Assembly: GCF_000425185.1 (NCBI RefSeq)
Contig: NZ_AULH01000005.1
Location: 124,001 to 188,000 of the forward strand
DNA from: Pleomorphomonas koreensis DSM 23070
Lineage (GTDB): Bacteria > Pseudomonadota > Alphaproteobacteria > Rhizobiales > Pleomorphomonadaceae
Direction of reading: 5' to 3'
Length of the DNA: 64,000 nt
A program made the position numbers and the translations under genes. The number at the start of each line of letters is the position of its first letter. Position 1 is the first letter of the stretch. The notes under the pieces are model-generated. The model saw only the letters and a program-made list of their open reading frames with translations. It did not search any database and was not told the DNA's origin. This document shows, in pieces, positions 39,217 through 48,810 of the stretch.

Positions 39217-40047
39217 ATGACCGTCAGGGACATCTTCACGATCATCGATATCTACAATGAAAAGATGAACGCCTCCACGGCGGCGCTCGAACTGGCTTCG
39301 CGGCGCAAGGCGCACGTCACCGGTCTGGCGCTGGCGCTCGAACCGATCGCGCCGGGCTTCCTCGCCTCGCCGGTTCCGGCCGAATACCTGGTCGAGGCGA
39401 TCGCCAATGCCGAGACCTCGGCCAAGGAGGCGGCCGCCGCCTTCGAGGCGGAGGCGAAAAGGCTCGGCGTCGACGCCGAGGCGCGCACCGCCACCGTCTA
39501 TTCCGGTGGCACGCCGGCCATTGTGCGGCAGGCGCAGCTTTCCGACCTGATCGTCGTCGGCCAGGACGATCCCGAGCACGGCGAGCCGATGCGCGCCGCC
39601 ATCATCGAGACGCTGCTGTTCGAATCGGGCGTACCGGTGCTGATCGTGCCGTCGGGCTGGGACAAGCCGCTGACCTCGGAAAAGGTGATGATCGCCTGGG
39701 ACGGCTCGTCGACGGCGGCCCGCGCCGTGCACGCCGCCCTGCCGGCGCTGCGCGTCGCCACCACCATCGAGATCGTCATGGTGGCCGGCTCCAAGAGCTG
39801 GTCCGGCGAGCCGGGCGCCGATGTTGCCGCCTATCTCGCCCGCCACGACCACACCGTCAGCGTGACGACGCTGCCGCGCTCGGCGCCGGAGGTGTCGACG
39901 GTGCTCACCAACCATGCCGCCGAGAGCGGCGCCACCATGCTGGTGATGGGCGGCTACGGCCACAACCGCTTCCGTCAGTTCGTGCTGGGCGGCGTCACCC
40001 GCGACATGCTGGAGAAGATGACCATCCCGACGCTGATGACCCATTGA
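39217..40047 (+). CDS. Tandem UspA universal stress protein
   Basis: A 276-residue protein with two Usp domains. The second carries the ATP-binding loop GGYGHNRFRQFVLGGVTRDM near residue 247, matching the G-x2-G-x9-G(S/T) pattern; the first has a degenerate version (VVGQDDPEHGEP). UspA proteins respond to stress and growth arrest. A Shine-Dalgarno-like GAGGAGCG precedes the ATG. It may be cotranscribed with the Pat-like gene 55 bases downstream, which would link stress sensing to lysine acetylation. Confidence 0.9.
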   Translation: MTVRDIFTIIDIYNEKMNASTAALELASRRKAHVTGLALALEPIAPGFLASPVPAEYLVEAIANAETSAKEAAAAFEAEAKRLGVDAEARTATVYSGGTPAIVRQAQLSDLIVVGQDDPEHGEPMRAAIIETLLFESGVPVLIVPSGWDKPLTSEKVMIAWDGSSTAARAVHAALPALRVATTIEIVMVAGSKSWSGEPGADVAAYLARHDHTVSVTTLPRSAPEVSTVLTNHAAESGATMLVMGGYGHNRFRQFVLGGVTRDMLEKMTIPTLMTH

Positions 40048-40102
40048 TCGAAGCCGGGCGCGGCGGCGGCCGTGCCCGTCCCCTCGCGGCGGCCTTCCCG
40101 AC

Positions 40103-42808
40103 ATGAGCCTTTCCAGCCTCGACCCCTTCTTCCGGCCGAAGCGCGTCGCGTTGATCGGCGCGACGGCGCGGCCGAACTCGGTCGGGTCGGTGCTCGTCCG
40201 CAACCTCCTTGCCTTCGGCCGCGATCGGGTGGCCTTCGTCAATCCCTTCTTCACCGAGATCGACGGCGTGCCCGTCCATCCCTCGCTCGCCAGCCTGCCG
40301 GCGCCGGCCGACCTCGCGGTGGTCGCCGTGCCGCCGGAGGCGATCGCCGAGGTGATGGAGGACATCGGCAGGGCCGGCATCCGTCATGCGGTGGTGATCA
40401 CCACCGGCCTCGGCCGCGGGCCGGGCAGCCGGCTCGAAGCAATGACGGCGGCAGCGCGACGCCATGGCATCCGCGTGCTCGGTCCCAACAGCGCCGGTCT
40501 GCAAATCCCGCCGATCGGCCTCAACGCCAGCTTCGCGCAACGGGCGGCGGTGCCGGGTGATCTCGCCTTCATCTCGCAGTCGGGCACCCTCACCCACGCC
40601 GCCCTCGACTGGGCGGCCCGGCACGGCGCCGGCTTCTCCGGCATCGCCGTGCTGGGCGACGCCGTCGACGTCGATTTCGACGAGATGCTGGACCATTTCG
40701 CCCTCGACCACCGCACGCGGGCGATCCTGATCTATCTCGAAAGCATCCGCGACGCCCGCGCCTTCCTGTCGGCGGCGCGCGCCGCCGCCCGTTCCAAGCC
40801 GGTGGTGGTGATCAAGGCCGGCCGCCACGCCGCCGGCGCCCGCGCCGCCCGCTCGCACACCGGGGCGCTGGCCGGCGTCGATGCCGTCTACGACTGCGCC
40901 TTCCGCCGGGCCGGCGTGCTGCGGGTGGCCGACCTCGACGAGATGTTCGCCGCCGCCGAGACGCTCAGTCTGGTGCCGCGCATCCAGGGCAAGCGCATCG
41001 CCGTCGTCACCAACGGCGGCGGTGCCGGCGTGCTGGCCGCCGACCGCGTCGTCGACCTCGGCGGCGACATCGCCACGCTCTCCGACGACACCCTCGCCAC
41101 GCTCGACGCGCTGCTGCCGCCGGGCTGGTCGCGCGGCAACCCGGTGGACCTGATCGGCAATGCCGCCGCCGACCGCTACGGCGCGGCGACGCGGGCGGTG
41201 CTCTCCGACCCCGGCGTCGACGCGGTGGTGGTGATCAACTGCCCGACGCCGCTCGCCCCGTCGCGGCTCGCCGCCGAGGCGGTGGTGGAAGCCGTCGCCG
41301 GCTACCGGCGCGGCCGCTACGACGGCAAGCCGCTGATCGCCGCCTGGCTCGGCGAGGACGACGGCTGGAACGCCACCTTCGCCAAGGCGCGCATTCCGGC
41401 GCTGGAGTCGCCGCACGGCGCCGTCGAGGGGCTGATGCAGCTCGTCCGCCACGCCGAGGCGCAGGCGGCGCTGACGGCGACGCCGGCCGACGTGCTGGCC
41501 GGCTTCTCGCCCGACCGCGAGCGGGCGGCGCAGGTGATCGGCGAAGCGCTGCGCGACGGCCGGCTGTGGCTGAAGGCGAGCGAAGTGGTGGAACTGCTCT
41601 CCGCCTACGAGATTCCCATCGTGCCGGCGCTGCCCGCCCTCGACGCCGCCGAGGCGCGGCTGATCGCCGCCGGTCTCTTCGCCGAGCATCGCTCGCTGGT
41701 GGTGAAGATCGCCTCGCCCGACATCGTCCACAAGTCCGACGTCGGCGGCGTCGAGCTGGAACTGTCCAGCCCGGAAGCGGTGGGCGAGGCGGCCCTCGCC
41801 GTGATCGCCCGCGCCCGCGCCGCCCGCCCCGACGCCCGTATCGACGGCGTGACGCTGTCGCCGATGATCGTGGCGCCCAAGGCGGTGGAGCTGATCGCCG
41901 GCGTCACCGACGACGCGGTGTTCGGACCGGTGATGGTGTTCGGCCGCGGCGGCACCGCCGTCGAGGTGATCAACGACCGGGCGCTGGCGCTGCCGCCGCT
42001 CGACGCCAACCTCGCCCGCGACCTGATCGCCCGCACCCGCGTCTCCCGCCAGCTCCAGGGCTATCGCGACCGGCGGCCGGTCGACGAGGGACGCCTCGCC
42101 GTCCTGCTGCAACGGCTCGCCCAACTGGTCGCCGAGCATCCGGCGGTCAGCGACATCGACCTCAACCCGCTGATCGCCGAGGCGGATCGTCTCGTGGTGG
42201 TCGACGCGCGGGTGACACTTACCGCCGACCAGTCCGGTCCGGGCGCTGCGGCGCTCCATCCGCGCCTCGCCATCCGCCCCTACCCCACCGACTGGGAGGA
42301 GCTGATCGTGCTGCCCGGCGGCCGGCGGGTGTTCGTGCGGCCGGTGCGGCCCGAGGACGAGGGCCGCTATCTCGACTTCTTCTCGAAGATGACGGCCGAG
42401 GACATGCGCCTGCGCTTCTTCCAGCGCGTCCACGATCTCGGCCATGCCTTCGTCGCCCGACTGACGCAGATCGACTACGCCCGCGCCATGGCCTTCGTCG
42501 CCCTCGATCCCGAGACCGGCGACATGCTGGGCGGCGTGCGGCTGCACGGCGATCCCGGCGGCGGCGAGGGCGAGTATGCCGTCTCCGTGCGCTCCGACCT
42601 CAAGGGCATCGGCCTCGGCCGGGCGCTGATGATGCAGATCATCCGCTATGCCCGGCGCGAGACCTACGCGCGCATCCACGGCGAGGTGCTGGCCGAGAAC
42701 CGGCAGATGCTGAGGCTCTGCGAGCGTCTCGGCTTCGTGCTGTCGCCCGATCCCGACAGCCCGGAAATCATCAAGGTCAGCCTCGACCTGACAACGGCCG
42801 CCCGCTGA
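40103..42808 (+). CDS. Pat-type protein: acyl-CoA synthetase (ADP-forming) fused to GNAT
   Basis: A 901-residue four-part protein: CoA-binding domain (about 1-130), succinyl-CoA-ligase-like domains (about 150-450), ATP-grasp domain (about 475-700) and a C-terminal GNAT domain (about 735-890, VRSDLKGIGLGRALMMQIIR). This is the layout of Pat/YfiQ protein N-epsilon-lysine acetyltransferase. The segment SHTGALAGVDAVYDCAF keeps the histidine that serves as phosphohistidine in ADP-forming acetyl-CoA synthetases, which the Salmonella enzyme is reported to lack. The synthetase may therefore still be active. Confidence 0.88.
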   Translation: MSLSSLDPFFRPKRVALIGATARPNSVGSVLVRNLLAFGRDRVAFVNPFFTEIDGVPVHPSLASLPAPADLAVVAVPPEAIAEVMEDIGRAGIRHAVVITTGLGRGPGSRLEAMTAAARRHGIRVLGPNSAGLQIPPIGLNASFAQRAAVPGDLAFISQSGTLTHAALDWAARHGAGFSGIAVLGDAVDVDFDEMLDHFALDHRTRAILIYLESIRDARAFLSAARAAARSKPVVVIKAGRHAAGARAARSHTGALAGVDAVYDCAFRRAGVLRVADLDEMFAAAETLSLVPRIQGKRIAVVTNGGGAGVLAADRVVDLGGDIATLSDDTLATLDALLPPGWSRGNPVDLIGNAAADRYGAATRAVLSDPGVDAVVVINCPTPLAPSRLAAEAVVEAVAGYRRGRYDGKPLIAAWLGEDDGWNATFAKARIPALESPHGAVEGLMQLVRHAEAQAALTATPADVLAGFSPDRERAAQVIGEALRDGRLWLKASEVVELLSAYEIPIVPALPALDAAEARLIAAGLFAEHRSLVVKIASPDIVHKSDVGGVELELSSPEAVGEAALAVIARARAARPDARIDGVTLSPMIVAPKAVELIAGVTDDAVFGPVMVFGRGGTAVEVINDRALALPPLDANLARDLIARTRVSRQLQGYRDRRPVDEGRLAVLLQRLAQLVAEHPAVSDIDLNPLIAEADRLVVVDARVTLTADQSGPGAAALHPRLAIRPYPTDWEELIVLPGGRRVFVRPVRPEDEGRYLDFFSKMTAEDMRLRFFQRVHDLGHAFVARLTQIDYARAMAFVALDPETGDMLGGVRLHGDPGGGEGEYAVSVRSDLKGIGLGRALMMQIIRYARRETYARIHGEVLAENRQMLRLCERLGFVLSPDPDSPEIIKVSLDLTTAAR

Positions 42809-43099
42809 CCAAAGGATACACCCCACACGCTCGGCGTGCATTTGCCGCAATGCAATATCGGCGTCGATGCCGGGCGTTCCATTTTTGCGAGTCTTTTCCG
42901 CGCGAGATGGGGAAAACCACACAACTTGGCGGTTTACCCCAGACCCGCCCAATCCCGCAAACGATTGCAAAGTCGACAAATTTTGATACTTCCGATGCGT
43001 GTCATCCACTGTTTCTTTACCGGTGCATCGCAAGGTTCCCGCAAAGGTGCACGTCCAATATGCGCGTCGCCGGCCGGCGGGCGCTAAGGGGGAAAGAAG
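42809..43099. other. Intergenic region upstream of the chemoreceptor
   Basis: This 291-base gap is AT-richer than its surroundings. It contains a GCAAACGATTGC dyad (42957-42968) that is one base from a LacI/GalR-type operator (GCAAACGTTTGC). No gene or stable RNA is supported. Confidence 0.4.
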
Positions 43100-45487
43100 A
43101 TGTCGCTCACGGGCTTCCTGTCGAACCGGTCGATTTCGGTGAAAATCGGCGGTGGTCTGATTTCCCTCGCCGTGCTGGCCGCCGTAGTCGGCGGCGCCGG
43201 CTTCCTGGGACTCAACCAGCTCGGCCTCGCCGTCGACATGACGTCGAAATCGGCCTCGGTGCTGGCCACCGTCAACGACGCCGGCAACGCCGTCACCACC
43301 TTCATCCAGGATCGCGACAACGGCGCCGCCTCGCAGGCGAGCCAGCTTCTGGACGAGGTGACGGCCCGCCTCGACGAACTCGGCGGCACCTCCGACGCCG
43401 GCCTCGCGCCGGCCTATGCGGCGGTGGGCGAGTTCCGCGCCTCGATCGGCGTCCTGTCGTCGTCGGCGGACGCGGTGAGCGCCAGCGCCGCCGCGACCAT
43501 GGAGCTGCTGTCCAACATGCAGAGCCGCGCCAGCCAGATCGAGGCCGACGCCGCCACCAAAGCCAGGGATTTCCAGACCAAGGCGGCCGACGCCTCCAAG
43601 GCGGCCAACACGGCATCCGACCTCGCCGTCGTCGCCTACAAGATCGAAACCTTCGTGCTGAAAGCCAACGAGGCGCTGGCCAAGTTCGCCGCCGACAACA
43701 AGGGCGAGAACGTCGCCACGGCCTCGCAGTCGGTGACGTCGGCGCGCATGCTGGTCGACCAGATCCGGTCGCTCGGCAAGTCCGACGACATCCAGGCGCA
43801 GGCCGACGCCATCGAGTCGACCGCCCAGGGGCTCGGCGCACTGCTGCAGGGCATGAAGGACAACGCCAATCCCTTCTCGGTCGAGCAGAAGCGCATCTTC
43901 GTCCTCGACCGTCTCGCCACGCTGACCAAGGGCACCGAGGAGATCATCCGCCTCGCCGGCCTGCAGCGCGACGAAGCCGTGGAGAACATGCAGGCGGCGC
44001 TGGCCGACGCCGACAAGGCGCGGCAGCTGTCCGAATTCGCCACCGCCTTCGGCGCCGCCATCGACACCCTCGCCCTCCAGACGACCACCTACCGCTACGA
44101 TCCCGATGCCGTCAGCACCAAGATGCTGCTGAAGTCCGCCGACGCCGCCAAGGAGATCGGCCAGAAGATCGTCGCCGCCGGCGGCGTCGACCCGTCCAAG
44201 GACATCGACCGCTTCAAGGACGCCTTCACCAAGCTGACCGATGCCTCCAAGGCGTTCACCGGCGCGCGGCAGGAGTCGCGTGCCCAGTCGGCCGCCGCCA
44301 TCTCGGCGATCAAGACGGTGGTCGACGATCGCGCCGCCGCGGCCAGCCGCAATCGCTCGTCGAGCACCTTCACCATGACCGGCACGCTCGGCGTGGTGCT
44401 GGTGCTGGCGCTGATGATCGGCCTCCTGCTGTCGCGCCTGATCACCCGGCCGATCACCAGCCTCACCGCCGCCATGCGGCGGCTGGCCACCGGCGACACC
44501 GACATGGCGCTGGACCTCGCCGGCCGCAAGGACGAGATCGGCGGCATGTTCGGCGCCGTGCGGATTTTCCGCGACAACGCCATCGAGCGCCGCCGCCTCG
44601 CCGACCAGACCGAGGCCGAGCAGCAGGCCCGGATGCACCGGCAGGAGACCATCGAGGGGCTGATCAACGACTTCCGTCTGGAGATCGAGCAGCTGGTCGG
44701 CGTCGTCGCCGGCAATGCCGATCAGATGGAGGCGACCGCCCGGGCGCTGGCCGCCATCGCCGAGGAAGCGCGCGACCGCGCCGGCACCGCCGCCTCGGCC
44801 TCCGAGCTGGCCTCCGACGGCGTGCAGACGGTTGCCGCCGCCGCCGAGGAACTGTCGGCGTCGATCGGCGAAATCTCGCGCCAGACCGAGACGGCGACCG
44901 TCGTCGCCCAGCGCGCCACCGGCGAGGCCAAGAAGACCGATGCCACCATCTCCGGCCTTGCCGACGCGGCAACGCGAATCGGCAACGTCATCACGCTGAT
45001 CAAGGCGATCGCCGAGCAGACCAACCTCCTGGCGCTCAACGCCACCATCGAGGCGGCCCGCGCCGGCGAGGCGGGCAAGGGCTTCGCGGTCGTCGCCAGC
45101 GAGGTGAAGAACCTCGCCGGCCAGACCGCCAAGGCCACCGAGGAGATCGCCTCGCAGATCGCCCAGATCCAGTCGTCGACCGGCGACGCGGTGGCGGCCA
45201 TCCGCGCCATCTCCGACATCATGGGCGAGGTCGACCGCACGACCAACGTCATCGCCACCGCCGTCGGCGAGCAGGGGCACGCCACCGCCGAGATCTCGCT
45301 CAACGCCCAGAAGGCGGCCGGCGGCACCAAACAGGTGGCCGACGAGACGCAGGCGCTGACCCGCGTGGTCGGCGAAACGTCGCAGTCGGCAAGCCAGGTG
45401 CTGGCGGTCTCCAACGACATGAACGACCAGGCCAGCCGGTTGCGCGAGGTGGTCGAGCGCTTCATCAGTCAGGTGATGGCGGCCTGA
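43100..45487 (+). CDS. Methyl-accepting chemotaxis protein
   Basis: A 795-residue transmembrane chemoreceptor. An N-terminal helix (about 17-38) and a second helix (about 427-446) bracket a roughly 390-residue periplasmic ligand domain, large and predicted helical. A HAMP domain (about 450-500) joins the cytoplasmic signalling domain. The hairpin tip [16 protein letters not shown] near residue 640 is diagnostic. No CheR/CheB pentapeptide tail is seen. The ligand is unknown, and che genes are not adjacent. Confidence 0.95.
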   Translation: MSLTGFLSNRSISVKIGGGLISLAVLAAVVGGAGFLGLNQLGLAVDMTSKSASVLATVNDAGNAVTTFIQDRDNGAASQASQLLDEVTARLDELGGTSDAGLAPAYAAVGEFRASIGVLSSSADAVSASAAATMELLSNMQSRASQIEADAATKARDFQTKAADASKAANTASDLAVVAYKIETFVLKANEALAKFAADNKGENVATASQSVTSARMLVDQIRSLGKSDDIQAQADAIESTAQGLGALLQGMKDNANPFSVEQKRIFVLDRLATLTKGTEEIIRLAGLQRDEAVENMQAALADADKARQLSEFATAFGAAIDTLALQTTTYRYDPDAVSTKMLLKSADAAKEIGQKIVAAGGVDPSKDIDRFKDAFTKLTDASKAFTGARQESRAQSAAAISAIKTVVDDRAAAASRNRSSSTFTMTGTLGVVLVLALMIGLLLSRLITRPITSLTAAMRRLATGDTDMALDLAGRKDEIGGMFGAVRIFRDNAIERRRLADQTEAEQQARMHRQETIEGLINDFRLEIEQLVGVVAGNADQMEATARALAAIAEEARDRAGTAASASELASDGVQTVAAAAEELSASIGEISRQTETATVVAQRATGEAKKTDATISGLADAATRIGNVITLIKAIAEQTNLLALNATIEAARAGEAGKGFAVVASEVKNLAGQTAKATEEIASQIAQIQSSTGDAVAAIRAISDIMGEVDRTTNVIATAVGEQGHATAEISLNAQKAAGGTKQVADETQALTRVVGETSQSASQVLAVSNDMNDQASRLREVVERFISQVMAA

Positions 45488-45512
45488 CCTGATATTCGGG
45501 GGAGAGGAGAAG

Positions 45513-45539
45513 CGGGCGGGTCCGTCAAGGGCCCGCCCG
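45513..45539 (+). terminator. GC-rich hairpin after the chemoreceptor
   Basis: An 8-bp perfect stem (45513-45520 with 45532-45539) and an 11-base loop. It lacks a long T-tract (TTCCG only) and may be a weak or Rho-assisted end. Confidence 0.55.
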
Positions 45540-45556
45540 TTCCGTATGTCAGCCAT

Positions 45557-45594
45557 AAATGCAATTAATTTCTTTTTATTGATTTCTTGCATTT
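45557..45594. promoter_or_regulatory. AT-rich region with 8-bp inverted repeat, upstream of tal
   Basis: AAATGCAA at 45557-45564 and TTGCATTT at 45587-45594 flank an AT-rich 22-base centre. A loose promoter (TTGCAT, 17 bases, CATAGT) overlaps the right arm. It stands out in the GC-rich context and may be an operator. Confidence 0.4.
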
Positions 45595-45681
45595 TGAACC
45601 GGGACGAGCCATAGTTTCGACGGACGGAAAGCGGCCGCCGCGGCACTCAGGAACGTGCCGGCCGGACATGGAGTTGAGGAC

Positions 45682-46641
45682 ATGGCTTCCAAGCTGGACC
45701 AATTGCGCGAGATGACCGTGGTGGTCGCCGATACCGGCGACATCGACGCCATCAAGAAGTTCAAGCCGGTCGATTGCACGACCAACCCGACGCTGGTGCT
45801 GAAGGCCATCGGCCTGCCGGCCTACGAGCCGGTGCTCGCCGACGCCGTTGCCTGGGGCAAGAAGCAGGGCGGCAGCGAGGAAGCGGTGATCAAGGCGATC
45901 GGCGACCGCCTCGCCGTCGCCGTCGGCACCGAGCTGACCAAGCTGGTCGAGGGCCGCGTGTCGACCGAGGTCGACGCCGACCTCTCCTTCGACACCGCCG
46001 CCACCGTCGAGAAGGCGCGCGCCATCATCGCCGCCTACAAGGCCAACGGCGTCGAGCGCGAGCGCATCCTGATCAAGGTGGCCGGCACCTGGGAGGGCAT
46101 CCGTGCCTCGGAAATCCTCCAGAAGGAAGGCATCGACACCAACATGACGCTGATCTTCGACATCGCCCAGGCCATCGCCTGCGCCGATGCGAAGGCCTTC
46201 CTGATCTCGCCCTTCGTCGGCCGCATCCTCGACTGGTACGTCAAGGCCGAGGGCCGCACCTTTACGCCGGACGAGGATCCGGGCGTCATCTCGGTGCGCG
46301 GCATCTACGACTACTACAAGGCGCACGGCATCCCGACCGTGGTGATGGGCGCCTCCTTCCGCTCGGCCGCCGAGGTCGAGGCGCTGTCCGGCTGCGACCG
46401 CCTGACCATCTCGCCCGCCCTCCTGGACGCGCTGGCCGCCGACCAGGGCACGCTGCCGCGCGCCCTCGATCCGAACAAGGGCGGCCCGAAGCCGCCGGTG
46501 GTCAAGCTCGACGAGAAGGCCTTCCGCTGGGCCATGAACCAGAACCCGATGGCCACCGAGAAGCTGGCCGAAGGTATCCGGCTGTTCGCCAAGGATCTCG
46601 GCGAGCTGCGCAAGATCGTCGCCAGGCGTTTCGCCGCCTGA
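45682..46641 (+). CDS. tal: Transaldolase
   Basis: Pentose-phosphate-pathway enzyme that transfers a dihydroxyacetone unit between sugar phosphates. The 319-residue TalB-like protein has the DTGD and [12 protein letters not shown] entries, the Schiff-base lysine in [16 protein letters not shown], and the phosphate-binding [11 protein letters not shown] segment. A GTTGAGGAC site precedes ATG 45682. It is followed by a SorC-type regulator, which commonly senses sugar phosphates. Confidence 0.96.
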   Translation: MASKLDQLREMTVVVADTGDIDAIKKFKPVDCTTNPTLVLKAIGLPAYEPVLADAVAWGKKQGGSEEAVIKAIGDRLAVAVGTELTKLVEGRVSTEVDADLSFDTAATVEKARAIIAAYKANGVERERILIKVAGTWEGIRASEILQKEGIDTNMTLIFDIAQAIACADAKAFLISPFVGRILDWYVKAEGRTFTPDEDPGVISVRGIYDYYKAHGIPTVVMGASFRSAAEVEALSGCDRLTISPALLDALAADQGTLPRALDPNKGGPKPPVVKLDEKAFRWAMNQNPMATEKLAEGIRLFAKDLGELRKIVARRFAA

Positions 46642-46747
46642 CGGACGACATTCGAGGGTCTTGCCTCGGCATCCACCGTTCAATCGGCGGATGCCCTGGG
46701 GCCGGAGGGCGCTTTTCAAGCCGGCGCCCGACGGCCTTCTCCCCGGA

Positions 46748-46777
46748 CCGGCACGTCGACGACGGACGACGTGCCGG
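46748..46777. promoter_or_regulatory. 11-bp perfect inverted repeat before sorC
   Basis: Arms at 46748-46758 and 46767-46777 with an eight-base centre, 37 bases before the SorC start. It is an attractive operator for autoregulation but could also be an RNA hairpin. No T-tract follows. Confidence 0.5.
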
Positions 46778-46814
46778 ACGCCGGAGGTCTTTCTCCCTTC
46801 CCAAGGCGCGCATC

Positions 46815-47768
46815 ATGCCCCGGCCCCGCCGCAGCGAAGACATGATCGTCGAGATCGCCCGCCTGCGCTACGAGCAGCGCCTGCCGCAGACCGAGATCGC
46901 GCGCCTTCTGGAAATCTCCGAGGCCACGGTCAGCCGGGCGCTGAAATCGGCGCTCGACCTCGGCTACATCGAATTCCAGGTGACGCCCAAGGCCTTCCGC
47001 GACGCAGCTGCCGAGCAGCGCCTCAAGGCGCATCTCGGCCTGCGCCTCGCCGTGGTGGTCGAGAACCGGGCCGGCGCCCACGCGCCGGCCGAGACGCTGG
47101 GCAAGGCGGCCGCCCGCGTCATCGAGGACATGCTGAAGAGTGGCGACGTGCTCGGCGTCTCCGACGGCGCCACCGCCGCCGCCATCGCCGCCGCCGCCCG
47201 CCGGCCGCCGGCCCGCGATCTCGACGTGGTGGCGCTGGTCGGCGGCGTCGGCGCGCCCGAGCACTATACCCATTCCTCCGAAGTCTGCCGCCGTCTCGCC
47301 GCCGGGCTCGGCGCCCAGGCCTGGCAACTGCCGGTGCCGGCCATCGTCGACGACGCCGATGCGGCGCGCCTCTTGCGCGCCACCGGCACGGTGCGCGGCG
47401 TCTTCTCGATGATGGATCGCCTGGCGATCGCCGTGGTCGGCGTCGGTGCCATCTCGGCCACCGCCATGGTGTTCCGCGAGGGCTTCATCGCCCCCGGCAA
47501 GCTTGAGGAGATCCGCGCCCACGGCGCCGTCGGCACCATCTGCGGCCGCTTCTTCGGCAAGGACGGCAAGCCGGTCGGCACCGAGTTCGACGACCGCACC
47601 ATGTCGATCTCGCTCGAGCGCCTCACCCGCGTGCCGCTGTCCGTCGCCGCCGCGCTGTCGCCGCAGAAGGCCGAGGCGATCCGCGCCGCCGTGGCCGGCG
47701 GCCTCGTCAACGCCGTGGCGACCGACGTCGAGACCGCCGAGGCGCTGATGGCCCTCCCCGCCGGCTGA
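46815..47768 (+). CDS. SorC/DeoR-type sugar-responsive transcriptional regulator
   Basis: A 317-residue regulator with an N-terminal helix-turn-helix (RYEQRLPQTEIARLLEISEA, then TVSRALKSA) and a C-terminal SorC sugar-binding domain (VLGVSDGATAAAIAAAA, LVGGVGAPEHYTHSSEVCRR, VGAISATAMVFREG). Such proteins bind sugar phosphates. The start at 46815 is chosen for its HTH spacing. It follows tal by 173 bases and an 11-bp inverted repeat lies between them. Confidence 0.9.
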   Translation: MPRPRRSEDMIVEIARLRYEQRLPQTEIARLLEISEATVSRALKSALDLGYIEFQVTPKAFRDAAAEQRLKAHLGLRLAVVVENRAGAHAPAETLGKAAARVIEDMLKSGDVLGVSDGATAAAIAAAARRPPARDLDVVALVGGVGAPEHYTHSSEVCRRLAAGLGAQAWQLPVPAIVDDADAARLLRATGTVRGVFSMMDRLAIAVVGVGAISATAMVFREGFIAPGKLEEIRAHGAVGTICGRFFGKDGKPVGTEFDDRTMSISLERLTRVPLSVAAALSPQKAEAIRAAVAGGLVNAVATDVETAEALMALPAG

Positions 47769-47833
47769 TGCTGCTGACAGGCGCCGTCGCGGCGCCGGCC
47801 TAGCCTTCCGTCCGTATCTTGCGGGAGGCTGTC

Positions 47834-48238
47834 ATGACCATTGCCGACGACATCATCGCCCTCGAAAAGGCGGCGCTCGACCGCTGGTGCGCCGGCGACC
47901 CCGACGCCGCACTGGCGCTGTCGGCCGAGGACGTCAGCTATTTCGATCCGTTCCGGGAAAGCCGCCTCGACGGCAAGCCGGCGCTGGCCGCGCTCTACGA
48001 CGGCCTGCGCGGCCAGATCTCGGCGCCGCGCCACGAGATGATCGAGCCGAAGGTGCAGGTGGTGGGCGACGCCGCCGTGCTCAGCTTCCGCTTCGTGTCC
48101 TGGAACGGCAGCGAGGGCGCCCGCGTCGCCTGGAACGCCACCGAGGTCTACCGGCGCGATCCGGAGGGCTGGCGGGTCATCCATACCCACTGGTCGTTCA
48201 CCGGCGCCGGCCTCGCCGCCGGACAGGCGGACGCCTGA
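47834..48238 (+). CDS. SnoaL/DUF4440-like (NTF2-fold) protein
   Basis: A 134-residue protein of the NTF2-like superfamily: ALDRWCAGDPDAALALSAED, then DVSYFDPF and a C-terminal EVYRRDPEGWRVIHTHWSF typical of DUF4440. These small alpha/beta proteins act as isomerases, hydrolases or ligand-binding proteins, with no single predicted reaction. A GCGGGAGG site precedes ATG 47834. It is followed by a DHFR-like gene and may share a transcript. Confidence 0.8.
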   Translation: MTIADDIIALEKAALDRWCAGDPDAALALSAEDVSYFDPFRESRLDGKPALAALYDGLRGQISAPRHEMIEPKVQVVGDAAVLSFRFVSWNGSEGARVAWNATEVYRRDPEGWRVIHTHWSFTGAGLAAGQADA

Positions 48239-48307
48239 CGGCCTATTGGGCCTTCTGCGTAGGGCCTGCTATGCTCGGCGCGATTGCAACGGCGGACGGA
48301 TGGAATC

Positions 48308-48706
48308 ATGGCGGATGTCAGGGCTATCTGCGCGATCGGGCTGAGCGGCCAGATCGGGCTCGGCGGCGAACTGCCCTGGGAGGGCAACCCGGAGCGCGAG
48401 TTCGTCGCCGACGTCGAGCGCTTCTACGAGGTGACGCGCGGCCACGTGATGCTGGCCGGGCCGCACACCATCTCCACCCTGCCCGCCTTCATGCAGTTCG
48501 ACCGCACGCTCTGCGCTGTCCGCTCCAGCGACGATCCCGCGGCGGTGCTGGCCCGCTTCCCCGACCGCGTCGTCTATGTCGCCGGCGGGCCGGCGGTGTG
48601 GGCGGCCTATGCCCGCTTCATCCGCCACTGGGACATCAACCGCCTGCCCTACGACGGCCCGGCCGACCGCTGGTTCAAGCCGGAGTGGCTGGTGGCCGGC
48701 CGCTGA
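48308..48706 (+). CDS. Dihydrofolate-reductase-like protein, short form
   Basis: A 132-residue protein that follows the dihydrofolate reductase outline: IGLGGELPWEGN (like the IGxxGxLPW core), a RGHVMLAGPHTISTLP counterpart of the MGRKTWESLP loop, and VVYVAGGPAVWAAYARF resembling the GGxxIY motif. It is about 25-30 residues shorter than typical FolA, and several substrate residues differ. I therefore call it a DHFR homologue and do not give the name folA. It ends before a minus-strand terminator. Confidence 0.78.
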   Translation: MADVRAICAIGLSGQIGLGGELPWEGNPEREFVADVERFYEVTRGHVMLAGPHTISTLPAFMQFDRTLCAVRSSDDPAAVLARFPDRVVYVAGGPAVWAAYARFIRHWDINRLPYDGPADRWFKPEWLVAGR

Positions 48707-48716
48707 CGGCGGCAGC

Positions 48717-48745
48717 AAAAAGGCGCCGGAGAAGCCCCCGGCGCC
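48717..48745 (-). terminator. Terminator of the rpe-like gene
   Basis: An 8-bp stem (48722-48729 with 48738-48745) with eight-base loop. On the minus strand it is followed by TTTTT (48717-48721 as A). It lies beyond the rpe-like stop. Confidence 0.8.
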
Positions 48746-48810
48746 CGTCCGATGTTTCCGGAGGCGGAAAAGCGTTTCCGAAACGCCGCCGCCGCCGACT
48801 TTTGTTTCCG

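Noticed and set aside
39995..45646. A minus-strand frame of about 1,880 codons opposite the UspA, Pat-like and chemoreceptor genes
   Set aside because: It is the antisense shadow of real genes: in GC-rich DNA with biased third positions, opposite frames stay open. The sequence is low-complexity Gly/Arg/His and matches no family.
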